Shown in pieces: positions 9,895 through 18,897 of a stretch of 64,000 nucleotides of DNA. The stretch is taken from NCBI RefSeq assembly GCF_001656035.1, contig NZ_CP010029.1:1020885-1084884 (forward strand). Reading direction: 5' to 3'. The position numbers and the translations under genes were made by a program. The notes beneath the pieces are model-generated. The model saw only the letters and a list, made by a program, of their open reading frames with translations. It was not told where the DNA came from and made no database searches. This DNA is from Yersinia entomophaga. Its GTDB lineage: Bacteria > Pseudomonadota > Gammaproteobacteria > Enterobacterales > Enterobacteriaceae. The stretch's first letter is position 1; every line of letters begins with the position of its first letter.

Positions 9895-11088
9895 TCAGGC
9901 AATTTTCTTGATGATGGTCGGCATCCGCTTGCTGGCACTGCGGGCAATCCACGCCAATAAACAGCCGGTTAACATCACCAACGCCAGCGAAAGCTTAGGC
10001 TGAATGGGTAATGACATAGCGATCAGACCCAAGGCGGCACCGCCGGCCATTTGCACAAAACCGACCAGAGCAGAGGCCACACCGGCTTCATTGGCGTAAG
10101 GTTCCAAGGCATAGCTGGTCGCCGGGCCCATCATAAAGGCCAGACCGGCGCAGGCACTGGCGACCGGCAACATGTAAGTCGGCCAGCTATTCTGCATTTC
10201 TGCACTTAATTGTGTTAAGCCAAATAATAAGCCTACACACCCCAAAGCCATGAGCAGACTACCGGTCATCAGACAGGCTGGACGGCCCACTTTTTGAATG
10301 ATCCTATTGGCAAAGAAACTCACAAACATAATCCAGAACCCGTTGGCGCCGAAAGCCAGTGAGAACTGGAGCGGTGTGAGATTAGCCTCGCCCATCAATA
10401 CGTTAGGAGCCAGAGACACATAAGTCAGCGCCATTCCCATCGCACCCGCGTTCACCAGCGCAAAGACCAGAAAACGATCGTCACGCAAAATACGCAAATA
10501 GTTTTTGAACGGTAAGCCTTTAACCGACTGGGTTCCCGCTGGGCGGGTCTCTGGTAGGAAAAATACCACCAATATCAGTACCAGAACGGCGTATAGCACC
10601 AAGAACCAGAAGGGGGCGCGCCAGCCGAAGGCTTCGGCTAACAGGCCGCCTAACAAAGGCGCCAGCGCAGGGACGATATTCAAGGTGCCATTTAAAAAAC
10701 CAAAGGCTCGGGCGGCCTCGTTACCATTTAAACGATCGCGCACGCCGCTAAATGCCACCACGGCGGTGCAACATACGGCGGTTCCCTGTAGCAGGCGCGA
10801 GGCGACAAACATCGTTGGCGTAGTCGCTAGCGCTGCCATTGCGGCACCCAGCATATACAGCAGAATTCCGATGATGGCGATAGGTTTGCGGCCATATTTA
10901 TCCACCAATGGACCTGCGATCAGTTGCCCGACGCCCAAAACCAGAATAAACAGCGCTATGGTGGATTGAATTAGTGATTCGCTGCTATTCAGGCCTTTGG
11001 CAATAGCGGGAATAGTGGGCAGGTAAAGGTCGATACCCAGTGGGCCTAATAGAATCAGGCTGAGTAATAAAAACAGAAATTTTTGCAT
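9895..11088 (-). CDS. MFS drug-resistance transporter, Bcr/CflA family
   Basis: Inner-membrane proton-driven efflux protein of about 397 residues with roughly 12 hydrophobic segments. Family hallmarks are the D-LYLP-IP motif after helix 1 (GIDLYLPTIPAIAKGL), the loop 2-3 motif GPLVDKYGRKP, and the helix 5 stretch RAFGFLNGTLNIVPALAPLLGG. It resembles Bcr and CmlA-type exporters, so chloramphenicol-like, bicyclomycin-like or dipeptide substrates are conceivable, but the substrate cannot be read from sequence. The frame is open to a GTG at 11175. I chose the ATG at 11088 because MQKFLFLLLSLILLGPLGIDLY begins as the family does; neither start has a strong ribosome site. It stands alone, convergent with the methylase-like gene. 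Confidence 0.85.
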   Translation of the reverse strand: MQKFLFLLLSLILLGPLGIDLYLPTIPAIAKGLNSSESLIQSTIALFILVLGVGQLIAGPLVDKYGRKPIAIIGILLYMLGAAMAALATTPTMFVASRLLQGTAVCCTAVVAFSGVRDRLNGNEAARAFGFLNGTLNIVPALAPLLGGLLAEAFGWRAPFWFLVLYAVLVLILVVFFLPETRPAGTQSVKGLPFKNYLRILRDDRFLVFALVNAGAMGMALTYVSLAPNVLMGEANLTPLQFSLAFGANGFWIMFVSFFANRIIQKVGRPACLMTGSLLMALGCVGLLFGLTQLSAEMQNSWPTYMLPVASACAGLAFMMGPATSYALEPYANEAGVASALVGFVQMAGGAALGLIAMSLPIQPKLSLALVMLTGCLLAWIARSASKRMPTIIKKIA

Positions 11089-11266
11089 AGCAGAGATAAA
11101 ACGTCCAGGTGACAGAAGCGGCAAGAAACAGGAATTTGGCTGAGAAAGGGGGCTACGTTTCGGCAACGGCGTCACTTGTCTCAGAAAAACTCAACCTGGT
11201 TAGATTACTACAATCAATGAAATATAACCTGCAAATAGTTTTAATTGCACGGTAATTCTGGGGAAG

Positions 11267-11292
11267 CGGTGCGGGGAAGGATTACCGCACCG
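11267..11292. repeat. 8-bp inverted repeat between the MFS and lipoprotein genes
   Basis: CGGTGCGG (11267-11274) and CCGCACCG (11285-11292) form a perfect stem with a 10-nt loop. It lies about 100 bp downstream of the lipoprotein stop and upstream of the MFS start, both on the minus strand. It could end the lipoprotein transcript or act as an operator for the transporter; no T-run follows it. Confidence 0.4.
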
Positions 11293-11393
11293 GATTGATA
11301 ACTCTCCTTTTATCTACAAACCCCGAGATTAGCTGATCCAATTAATAACACTTGGCGGGGTTACGATAGCTTAACCGAGGATATCACCACAGG

Positions 11394-11861
11394 TTATTTT
11401 TTGTACTCACTTATGATTCGTAGCATGTCACGGTCGGGGAGCAACTTGGGGTCTGGATATTGCCGCCAGGCGTGCGTACCGCCAAAGGAGCATCGCGGGC
11501 GCGAGTGGTTAAATTGCGATTGCGGCAGCAGGTGCCATTTGCCGTCTATTTTAACTCTCGGCTGCTTGCCAGGAATGTCATAGGCGGGGCGTGTATCGCA
11601 GTTTGCGTGTAGCGTATCGTCGACGGGCGCTTGCATGGCCATATGGCTGATGCGATAGCATTTTTCCTGATTAATCGCGACGCCTCGACGTTCCACTTCG
11701 GCGGTTAAGCGTAATACGGATTTACCGTCGTTATTATAAGTACCCAGCGCGGAGCATAATGCATCTGAATCAAATTCAGCGATCTGTTTGTCGGTCAAAT
11801 GAGGAAGGGGAAGTGAGCAACCCGAAATGAATAAAAAAGCCAGCGGTAATACAACTCTCAT
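11394..11861 (-). CDS. Putative lipoprotein, function unknown
   Basis: A 155-residue protein from the ATG at 11861. The N-terminus has a basic residue, a hydrophobic run and a lipobox (MRVVLPLAFLFISGCSLP), so it should be lipidated at Cys16 and anchored in the envelope. A ribosome site, ACAGGATTTTTC, sits before this ATG, which is why the 8 upstream in-frame residues are dropped. The mature part has several cysteines (ALCSALG, EKCYRIS, HANCDTR, RPRCSFG) that could form disulfides in the periplasm, and a segment DSDALCSALGTYNNDGK. I do not recognise the family. It is monocistronic and not obviously tied to its neighbours. Confidence 0.75.
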   Translation of the reverse strand: MRVVLPLAFLFISGCSLPLPHLTDKQIAEFDSDALCSALGTYNNDGKSVLRLTAEVERRGVAINQEKCYRISHMAMQAPVDDTLHANCDTRPAYDIPGKQPRVKIDGKWHLLPQSQFNHSRPRCSFGGTHAWRQYPDPKLLPDRDMLRIISEYKK

Positions 11862-12089
11862 GAAAAATCCTGTTCCATAAGTCACTACAAAAAATAGTGG
11901 TAAATAATTTCAATACTAATTAATAGTCCATTTAGAATTAACCGTATTGAAAAGTGAGGGGCTAGTGTAAGTGATAATAAGCAGATTTATTATATTAATT
12001 GCCAATTTAGATAAATAAAGGATAAACAGAGGAAATTAATTTATGGTAGTGGAGTGAGTTAACCCGCGTTAGGCTGATGAGTAACCCCA

Positions 12090-14678
12090 TCAGCTTGACG
12101 CGTGAGCAATGACCCATTGTTCCATGGCGGAAGCATCCAGCGGTTCGGAAAACAGATATCCCTGCCCGATGAGATAACCCTGACGGCTGAGCAAGTTGCG
12201 TTGCGCTTCGGTTTCCACGCCTTCTACCACGACGGAGAGTTGCAGGCTTTCACCAATGCGGATTACCGCTTCGCTAAGCGTTCTGCTGGTTTCATCGTGC
12301 TCCAGATCGTTTACGAAACTCTTATCCAGCTTGATTTCATCTAATTCCAGTCGACGTAGATAGCTCAGGCTGGAATAGCCGGTGCCAAAGTCATCCATTG
12401 ATAACCTGACGCCCTGCTTATGGATCTTATGAAGGGTGGCAAAAATACTGGGATTATTATCAATCAGAATATCTTCGGTAATTTCCAAAGTTAAATCCTG
12501 CGGTGGCAGATGGTAGCGTTGCAGAATGTGGGCGATGATATCCGGCAGCCCTAAATTATGGAAATTGGTTGGTGATAAATTAACGGAAATAGACGGTACA
12601 TCAAGGCCACGCAGGCGCCATTCCGCCAACTGACGACAGGCTTCATTAATAGTCCACAGCGCGAGTTCATTAATTAACCCGCATTCTTCGGCCAATGGAA
12701 TAAAACGCTGCGGCGGGATCTCCCCAAGCGTTGGATGATGCCATCGGCTTAAGGCTTCTACGCCGTAAAGTTGACTATCGTGAAGTCTGACCTGTGGCTG
12801 ATAATAGAGCTGCAGGGTATTGAGATGAACCGCTTGACGCAGCGCGCCTTCCAGCGCCTGACGCTGTAAATTTAGCTGGTTCATTTCTCTGCTGAAGAAC
12901 TGGAACTGTCCACGGCCCATCTCTTTAGCCTTGTGCTTGGCAGCATCTGCATTGTGCAGCAGCGTATTGATTTCTTTGCCATTATCTGGATACAGGCTAA
13001 TACCTATTCCGGCAGAAGGAATAATGGTCACCCCGGCAATCTGGCAGGGCTGTGACAGGCAACCCAGCAGTTTCTCGACTCGTAGCGTGGTTTTATCAAC
13101 GTCAAAAGAGGTTAGAATCAGGACGAACTCGTCCCCCGATAAACGGCCAATAATATCGTGTTTGGCCATATCCCCGCGTAATCGTTGGGCAATGGTACAC
13201 AGCAATTCATCTCCCGCAGCCTGACCCAATGAATCGTTTACCTGCTTAAAGCGGTCGATATCAATCACTAATACGACCAGCGATTGCCCTTGCGCTTCAG
13301 CTTGACTAATTGCCTGATGAGCATGGTTGAGGAACTGGGCGCGATTAGGCAGGCCGGTCAGTGAGTCATACAGCGCCAGTTGCTGGATTTTCATCCGTGA
13401 CTGTTTTCTTTCCAGCGCCAGCGCGCACAGGTTAGTGGACAGTTTGACTAACTTATGGTGGAAGGCGTTAGGGCCGCGTTTTTCGCGAAAGTAGAAGGCA
13501 AAAGTTCCCAGCACTTCTCCCTGGCTGGATAAAATAGGGCTAGACCAACAGGCTAATAATCCGAGTGGCAGCAAAATATGACGGAGGCGACGACACAAAG
13601 GGTCGTTGGCGATATCGTCCACTAATACCGGTTCTTTGCGATAGGCTGCAGTACCACAAGAGCCGCTGTGCGGGCCGATGGGCACCCGTTGCAGTGCGTC
13701 GGTGTAGTGTGGTGACAAACTGGGAGCCGCCAAATGCTGTAAGGTATTATCATCCCGCGCCTGAAGAATACTCACCACGACTTCCGGCGCAATGCGTTCA
13801 ATCTCGAGACAAAACATATTCAGCACTTCATCCAGCGGGCGCTCTAACACTAAGGATTCCAATACCTTATATTGTAGTACTTCATATATTTTGGTCGGGG
13901 TAATATCCGTCAGTACGCCAATGGTATAACTGGCTTTCCCCTGTTCGTCATAGACCGAATTTATGGTTGCCGAGCACCAATGAGGCTGGCCGTCCTGACT
14001 ATAAAACAGTTCTTCCGGCTGCAACGTTTGGTGAAGGTCGTCGGACGAAGCCGATATCGATGAGGAAGGCGGTTTATTTTGTAATAGGGCAGCAATCGGT
14101 TGCCCCAGTGCCTGCTGTGCGCTGTAACCGAATAGTTTGGTAAAACCCTGATTAATATACAAGGTTAGCTGACCGTCATCGCTGCCACCGGCAATAAACA
14201 TTGCGCTATCGCTGCGGTCGGTCAGTTCGGTCAGCAGCTGTACCCATTCATGGGTTGAGGATTCCAGCGCCACCTGCTGAGTGATATTTTTGGCGATTTT
14301 GACCATTTTGGCGGTTTTACCGTCGCGACCCGGAACCGGCTGATAAATCGCGGCGAGCCATACCGGGGAGCCGTCTTTATGTCGCCGCTCAAAGCGACCT
14401 TCCAGAGACTGGCCAGCGCGCAGGCTTTTACGCAGGGCGTGATACTCTTTGCTCCCGATAAAATCGGGCTTACAGAACATTTTATGGGACTGTCCGATGA
14501 CTTCGTCACGCTGATAACCAAAGTAATCAAGGTAGTTCTGGTTAACATTGACTACCACGCCGTTAAGATCGAATTCGATAATAGCCAGAGAAAGATTTAA
14601 TGCTTGCAACAGCGCCTCATGTTCACTGTACGCAGACAGATCTTTTTCAGTGGGGAAAGGGTCATTTAAATGGCTCAT
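12090..14678 (-). CDS. PAS-PAS-GAF-GGDEF-EAL cyclic-di-GMP phosphodiesterase, DosP-like layout
   Basis: An 862-residue cytoplasmic signalling protein. In order: PAS 1 (about 20-135, with YLDYFGYQRDEVIGQSHKMF), PAS 2 (about 150-270), GAF (about 280-425, with SGSCGTAAYRKEPVLVDDIA), GGDEF (about 435-595) and EAL (about 605-855). The cyclase motif is degenerate: SGDEF near residue 513 instead of GGDEF. The EAL domain keeps its full set: EALSRW, SVNLSPTNF, LEITED, DDFGTGYSS, KLDKSFV, VVEGVET and the final GQGYLFSEP. It is therefore probably a cyclic-di-GMP phosphodiesterase whose GGDEF part is regulatory or weakly active. The order of domains resembles DosP, but a haem ligand cannot be confirmed. 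It is monocistronic, and the ligands of the PAS and GAF domains are unknown. Confidence 0.9.
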   Translation of the reverse strand: MSHLNDPFPTEKDLSAYSEHEALLQALNLSLAIIEFDLNGVVVNVNQNYLDYFGYQRDEVIGQSHKMFCKPDFIGSKEYHALRKSLRAGQSLEGRFERRHKDGSPVWLAAIYQPVPGRDGKTAKMVKIAKNITQQVALESSTHEWVQLLTELTDRSDSAMFIAGGSDDGQLTLYINQGFTKLFGYSAQQALGQPIAALLQNKPPSSSISASSDDLHQTLQPEELFYSQDGQPHWCSATINSVYDEQGKASYTIGVLTDITPTKIYEVLQYKVLESLVLERPLDEVLNMFCLEIERIAPEVVVSILQARDDNTLQHLAAPSLSPHYTDALQRVPIGPHSGSCGTAAYRKEPVLVDDIANDPLCRRLRHILLPLGLLACWSSPILSSQGEVLGTFAFYFREKRGPNAFHHKLVKLSTNLCALALERKQSRMKIQQLALYDSLTGLPNRAQFLNHAHQAISQAEAQGQSLVVLVIDIDRFKQVNDSLGQAAGDELLCTIAQRLRGDMAKHDIIGRLSGDEFVLILTSFDVDKTTLRVEKLLGCLSQPCQIAGVTIIPSAGIGISLYPDNGKEINTLLHNADAAKHKAKEMGRGQFQFFSREMNQLNLQRQALEGALRQAVHLNTLQLYYQPQVRLHDSQLYGVEALSRWHHPTLGEIPPQRFIPLAEECGLINELALWTINEACRQLAEWRLRGLDVPSISVNLSPTNFHNLGLPDIIAHILQRYHLPPQDLTLEITEDILIDNNPSIFATLHKIHKQGVRLSMDDFGTGYSSLSYLRRLELDEIKLDKSFVNDLEHDETSRTLSEAVIRIGESLQLSVVVEGVETEAQRNLLSRQGYLIGQGYLFSEPLDASAMEQWVIAHASS

Positions 14679-15114
14679 GAGGATTCCTGTAGCAATAGAA
14701 GCGCCTAGGCCGTTGTATCATTAAACTAAAATCATCGGATATGTAAATCAAATATCACTATCTATATAGAAACAGAATAGGATAACTGACAAAGAAATTA
14801 AATATAATAAAGTCATTTCCCCAAAGAACAGACTTTGTACAACGACAAGTAGATTTTTTTAAATCTGTTTAGCGTGTATTTAACCTACCTTAGGAGAGAA
14901 ACCCCATGGTCATAAAGAGTAAATATAGTGCAATATTTATAAATTAATTAGAGTTTTTAATGCGTATTCAATCTGTCGCTTTTTATCGACTAATTAAAAG
15001 TTAAATGAATGCTTGTTGTCGACAGCTAATAACGCAGAAAAACCGGCTAAAAAGATAACCATTGTTTGTAACTCATTAAATTATTGAGTTTTTATTACGT
15101 TGATGGAAAGAATA
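14679..15114. other. Intergenic region upstream of the EAL-domain gene
   Basis: About 436 AT-rich bases that should contain the promoter of the EAL-domain gene (leftward). The only ORF-like object is 13 codons at 14906 behind TAGGAGAG, too short to support. Nothing else is recognised. Confidence 0.5.
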
Positions 15115-15147
15115 AGCCCCGCCAGCGCTAAAAAGGCCGGCGGGGCT
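15107..15147 (-). terminator. Terminator of the pirin gene
   Basis: A 9-bp perfect GC-rich stem (15115-15123 with 15139-15147) lies about 25 bp past the pirin stop. On the minus strand it is followed by TTATTCTTT. Confidence 0.7.
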
Positions 15148-15169
15148 GAGATATCGGCCATCAAAGATT

Positions 15170-16036
15170 TTAATGGTCGATAGAGCTGAAACGTCCGCCA
15201 TTAAAATCTTTAATGGCATTTTTGATTTCCTGCTCGCTGTTCATAACAAAAGGCCCGTAACCGACAATAGGTTCATTGATCGGTTCGCCGCTGAGCAATA
15301 CCAAGACGGCATTATTGTTGGCTTCAATGGTCAGATGGCTGCCCGCTGAATCCAGCAAGACCATTTCCGCTTCGCGACCAATGCTTTCGCCATTCACCAT
15401 AATGGTGCCGTGCAAGACGATCAGTGCGGTATTCCAGCCTTCCGGCAGAGAAATTTCACTGACGCTGCCCTGATTCAACCGCATATCCCAAACGTTCAGC
15501 GGTGAAAAGGTTTTGGCAGGCCCGGTATGGCCGTCGAACTCACCGGCTATGACCCGAACACGACCGGCGTTATCCGGCAGTTCAACGCGCGGAATATCCT
15601 GACTCAGGATCGCCTGATATCCAGGTGCGGCCATTTTATCTTTGGCAGGCAGGTTCACCCACAGCTGAACCATTTCCAGCGGGCCACCGCTTTTACTGAA
15701 GGCTTCGGAGTGAAACTCTTCGTGTAAAATACCAGAGCCTGCGGTCATCCATTGCACATCGCCGGGCCCGATAACGCCGCCTTTACCGGTTGAGTCACGA
15801 TGTTGGACTTCACCTTGATACACAATGGTGACGGTTTCAAAACCGCGATGCGGATGTTGCCCTACGCCACGCGGGTGATTGCTCGGTTTAAAATCCTGCG
15901 GACCGGCATAATCCAGCAGCAAGAACGGACTCAGCTGCTTGCCATGGCTTTGATACGAAAACAGAGAACGAACCGGGAAACCGTCCCCAACCCAGTGGGA
16001 ACGTGGCGCAGTGTAAACACCTAGTACTTTTTTCAT
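15170..16036 (-). CDS. Pirin family bicupin protein
   Basis: A 288-residue pirin. Family members are iron-binding bicupins; several bacterial ones oxidise flavonoids such as quercetin, others act as redox-sensitive regulators. The N-terminal cupin has the metal ligands in VGQHPHRGFETV and GILHEEFH, so it should bind metal. The C-terminal cupin contains LIVLHGTIMVNGE and ends in GYGPFVMNSEQEI. Two ATGs are adjacent behind TAAGGAGATT; the second (16036) has 6-nt spacing and starts MKKVLGVYTAPRSHWVGDGF. The LysR gene at 16156 is divergent with only 119 bp between the two starts, so it is a likely regulator. The true substrate is not evident. Confidence 0.9.
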   Translation of the reverse strand: MKKVLGVYTAPRSHWVGDGFPVRSLFSYQSHGKQLSPFLLLDYAGPQDFKPSNHPRGVGQHPHRGFETVTIVYQGEVQHRDSTGKGGVIGPGDVQWMTAGSGILHEEFHSEAFSKSGGPLEMVQLWVNLPAKDKMAAPGYQAILSQDIPRVELPDNAGRVRVIAGEFDGHTGPAKTFSPLNVWDMRLNQGSVSEISLPEGWNTALIVLHGTIMVNGESIGREAEMVLLDSAGSHLTIEANNNAVLVLLSGEPINEPIVGYGPFVMNSEQEIKNAIKDFNGGRFSSIDH

Positions 16037-16155
16037 CATAATCTCCTTACAACAGGTAGGTTGCTGTATTGGATAAAGTATAGGTTTAGGATAATTTAAG
16101 CGGTAGATAGCAAAATAGCACATCACTGTCCTATTAAATGAACAATAAGGTGACT

Positions 16156-17061
16156 ATGCAAGATCTCAACGATCTTTATTACTACGTTCAGGTGGTCGAT
16201 CACGGTGGTTTTAGCGCAGCCGCGCGAGTGCTGGGTATGCCTAAATCCAAGCTCAGCCGCCGTTTGGCGCTGCTTGAGGACAGATTGGGCGTTCGCTTGG
16301 TGCAGCGTTCTACCCGACGTTTTGCGGTGACGGAGATCGGCCAAACCTATTATGAGCACTGTAAAGCCATGCTGGTGGAGGCCAAAGCGGCGCAGGAGTC
16401 TATTGAGTTAACCCGCGCTGAGCCACGTGGCGTGGTCAGAGTCACCTGTCCGGTGGCGTTGTTGCAGGCGAACGTGAGCCAGATGCTGGCGGATTACATG
16501 GCCAGTTGCCCTCATGTGAGCGTGCATTTGGAAGCCACGAATCGCCGGGTTGATCCGGTGGCGGAAGCTATTGATATTGCGATAAGAGTACGGCCTGGAC
16601 CGATTGAGGACAGCGATTTAGTGATGCGGGTGCTGGCCGATCGTTGCCAGAGTCTGGTTGCCAGCCCGGCGTTGCTGGCGCAGTGCGATGAAATCCGATC
16701 ACCGGCAGATCTGACCGGCATCCCCAGTTTAGGATTAGGGCAACCGCAGCAGAATTTTGTCTGGAATTTGCAAGGCCCAAATGATGCTCACGCGGCGGTT
16801 AATCATCAGCCTCGGTTTATTACTGCCGATATGGTGGCGTTGCGCTGTGCCGCGCTGGCTGGCGTTGGCGTGGTGCAATTGCCGCTGATGATGGTCAGGG
16901 AGCAACTAGAGAGTGGGGCGTTGATTCGCCTGCTACCGGATTGGGCACCCAAACCGGAAATTATTCATGCGGTATTTCCGTCTCGTCGCGGGTTGCTGCC
17001 TTCGGTTCGTAGCCTATTGGACTTCCTCGCCGAACGTTTTGCGCAAATTCACGAAACATAA
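16156..17061 (+). CDS. LysR-family regulator, divergent from pirin
   Basis: A 301-residue LysR-type transcription regulator: N-terminal winged helix (GGFSAAARVLGMPKSKLSRR, about residues 18-37, and LGVRLVQRSTRRFAVTEIG), then a periplasmic-binding-like effector domain (RGVVRVTCPVALLQ onwards). The ATG at 16156 is chosen because it lies 5 nt behind AAGGTG; an ATG 18 nt upstream has no ribosome site. It is divergent from the pirin gene, the usual geometry for a LysR regulator and its target. It resembles the large CrgA/YafC-like subgroup. The inducer is unknown. Confidence 0.88.
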   Translation: MQDLNDLYYYVQVVDHGGFSAAARVLGMPKSKLSRRLALLEDRLGVRLVQRSTRRFAVTEIGQTYYEHCKAMLVEAKAAQESIELTRAEPRGVVRVTCPVALLQANVSQMLADYMASCPHVSVHLEATNRRVDPVAEAIDIAIRVRPGPIEDSDLVMRVLADRCQSLVASPALLAQCDEIRSPADLTGIPSLGLGQPQQNFVWNLQGPNDAHAAVNHQPRFITADMVALRCAALAGVGVVQLPLMMVREQLESGALIRLLPDWAPKPEIIHAVFPSRRGLLPSVRSLLDFLAERFAQIHET

Positions 17062-17069
17062 TCGCCGGA

Positions 17070-17954
17070 TTATCCGCCACGCCGTAGCAAATTCACCATA
17101 TTCACGACCGCGGTGGAGCGCTCGTGGCGGCGCCAGGCCAGCGTAATCTGGGTTTTTAGCTGGTCATCATCAATTTCATGGTAGGTAACATTGTTTGCAT
17201 GAATGGTTGTTAGTGAACGCGGCACTACGGTGATACCAAATCCGGCTGAGACCATGCCGATGGCGGAAACCAACTGTGGCGATTGTTGCCCCAGTTCTGG
17301 CTCAAATCCGGCGCGATAACAGGCGTTCATAATGGCATCAAACAAGCCGGGGCCAACTTCCCTTGGGAAGGTGATCAGCTTTTCATGCTGTAAATCCCGC
17401 AGGCTGATTTTGGCACAATGGTGCAGAGGATGATTGGCGGGCAGCACCAGCACCATATCTTCTTCCACTAGCACCTCACAGGTAAATTCGGTACTGGCGC
17501 TACAAGGCTGGCGAATAAAAGCCACGTCAATGCGTTCGCTGTGTAAATCGTTCATCAGCACCGGCATGATTTCTTCGCTAGGCAATAAAATGACCGCGGG
17601 AAAGGTTTCTCGATAGCGGTGCAACAAGGATAAAACCGCCGGTTGGAAAGCGGTGGAGCTGGCAAATCCAACCCGTAGTTTTCCCGTTTCCCCTCGGGCG
17701 ATGCTTTTGGCTCGCTCAACCGCTTCATCCGTCAATTGCAAAATATGAAGGGCGTCGGCATAGAAAGCCTCACCGGCCTCCGTCAGTTCAACTCCCCGGC
17801 TTAACCGATGTAACAGCGGCGTACCTATCTCTCGTTCCAGCTTTTGAATTTGCTGACTCAGCGGCGGTTGCGAGATGCCGAGCTTTTCAGCTGCCCGGGT
17901 AAAGTGCCGAGTAGAAGCGACGGCAACGAAGTAACGCAGATAACGATGTTCCAT
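17070..17954 (-). CDS. budR: LysR-family regulator of acetoin synthesis BudR
   Basis: A 294-residue LysR regulator that begins MEHRYLRYFVAVASTRHFTRAAEKLGISQPPLSQQ when read in pieces: winged helix in residues about 1-60, effector domain from GKLRVGFASSTAFQP. It is divergent from budA-budB with 114 bp between the starts, as in Klebsiella, where BudR (AlsR in Bacillus) activates the pathway in response to acetate, low pH and low oxygen. Those signals are known from the family, not visible here. Two palindromes sit in the shared region. The 3' end is 8 bp from the convergent LysR gene at 16156. Confidence 0.88.
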   Translation of the reverse strand: MEHRYLRYFVAVASTRHFTRAAEKLGISQPPLSQQIQKLEREIGTPLLHRLSRGVELTEAGEAFYADALHILQLTDEAVERAKSIARGETGKLRVGFASSTAFQPAVLSLLHRYRETFPAVILLPSEEIMPVLMNDLHSERIDVAFIRQPCSASTEFTCEVLVEEDMVLVLPANHPLHHCAKISLRDLQHEKLITFPREVGPGLFDAIMNACYRAGFEPELGQQSPQLVSAIGMVSAGFGITVVPRSLTTIHANNVTYHEIDDDQLKTQITLAWRRHERSTAVVNMVNLLRRGG

Positions 17955-17958
17955 ATAT

Positions 17959-17972
17959 TTTTGATATCAAAA
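17959..17972. promoter_or_regulatory. 14-bp perfect palindrome beside budR start
   Basis: TTTTGATATCAAAA lies 5 bp upstream of the budR ATG in the budR/budA divergent region. It could be part of a BudR autoregulatory site or a different operator; no direct evidence. Confidence 0.35.
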
Positions 17973-18034
17973 TAGTGAGGTTCCTATATTGGTACTTATG
18001 TCGTTCTCGCGTCAACCTTATAACTAAACATAAG

Positions 18035-18050
18035 TGTAATTTATGTTACA
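18035..18050. promoter_or_regulatory. Perfect inverted repeat upstream of budA
   Basis: TGTAA-N6-TTACA ends 18 bp before the budA ATG. It fits the general T-N11-A inverted-repeat form of LysR operators, but it lies close to the ribosome site, which is unusual for an activator site. Confidence 0.4.
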
Positions 18051-18068
18051 GATAAGAGGGAGAGCGAC

Positions 18069-18854
18069 ATGATTAAACAAGATCACCCAGTATGTTCATG
18101 TGCAGAGACGATTGCGCAGAGCTTCATTGCCCATCAGAAAGGGCATCCAGAGTGTGTTTTGTACCAAACCTCATTGATGAGTGCGCTAATTAGTGGTGTT
18201 TACGAAGGCAATATCACCATGAAGCAGCTGCTTCAGCACGGTGACTTTGGATTAGGAACCTTCAACAATCTCGATGGGGAGTTAGTGGCGTTCAACAGCG
18301 AAATTTATCAATTGCGTTCGGACGGTAGCGCCCGTAGCGCCCAGCCTGAGCAGAAAACGCCCTTCGCAGTGATGACCTTCTTCCAGCCGACGGAAAAACG
18401 TTGTTTTGAGCATAAAATGAGCCGCCAGCAGATTCACAATGTGATTGATGATGTGACCGAGACCGATAATCTGTTCTGCGCATTGCGTATCGATGGCAAG
18501 TTTAGCCACGTTGAAACCCGCACCGTACCGCGTCAGCAGCGCCCTTATAAACCCATGCTCGAAGCCATTGCCGAACAGCCGACGTTTGAATTCGAGCATC
18601 GCAGCGGCGTGATTATCGGATTTCGCAGCCCGGCTTATACCCAAGGCATTAATGTCGCGGGTTACCACGAGCATTTTATTACCGATGACCGCAGCGGTGG
18701 CGGCCATGTACTTGATTATCAACTGGAAAACGGAGAGCTGACTTTCGGCACGTTGACCAAGCTGGTGATTGATTTACCGCAGGACAATGACTTCCTGAAA
18801 GCAGATTTGACGCCGTTGAATCTCGATACAGCGATTCGCGCGGTAGAAAGTTAA
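18069..18854 (+). CDS. budA: Alpha-acetolactate decarboxylase BudA
   Basis: Cytoplasmic zinc enzyme that converts alpha-acetolactate to acetoin, the second step of the 2,3-butanediol route and the basis of the Voges-Proskauer reaction. At 261 residues it has the family length. The zinc-site segment HEHFITDDRSGGGHVLDY lies about 195-215; LISGVYEGNITMKQLLQHGDFGLGTF near residues 37-62 is the typical N-terminal block. The ATG follows GAGGGAGAG. budB starts 43 bp after its stop, so the two form an operon. It is divergent from budR. Confidence 0.95.
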   Translation: MIKQDHPVCSCAETIAQSFIAHQKGHPECVLYQTSLMSALISGVYEGNITMKQLLQHGDFGLGTFNNLDGELVAFNSEIYQLRSDGSARSAQPEQKTPFAVMTFFQPTEKRCFEHKMSRQQIHNVIDDVTETDNLFCALRIDGKFSHVETRTVPRQQRPYKPMLEAIAEQPTFEFEHRSGVIIGFRSPAYTQGINVAGYHEHFITDDRSGGGHVLDYQLENGELTFGTLTKLVIDLPQDNDFLKADLTPLNLDTAIRAVES

Positions 18855-18897
18855 TTCCCCCTGATGGGTAATGAGAGCGGTAACAAAGGACAACGTC

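Noticed and set aside
14906..14947. 13-codon ORF with TAGGAGAG upstream of the EAL gene
   Set aside because: Too short to support without conservation data.
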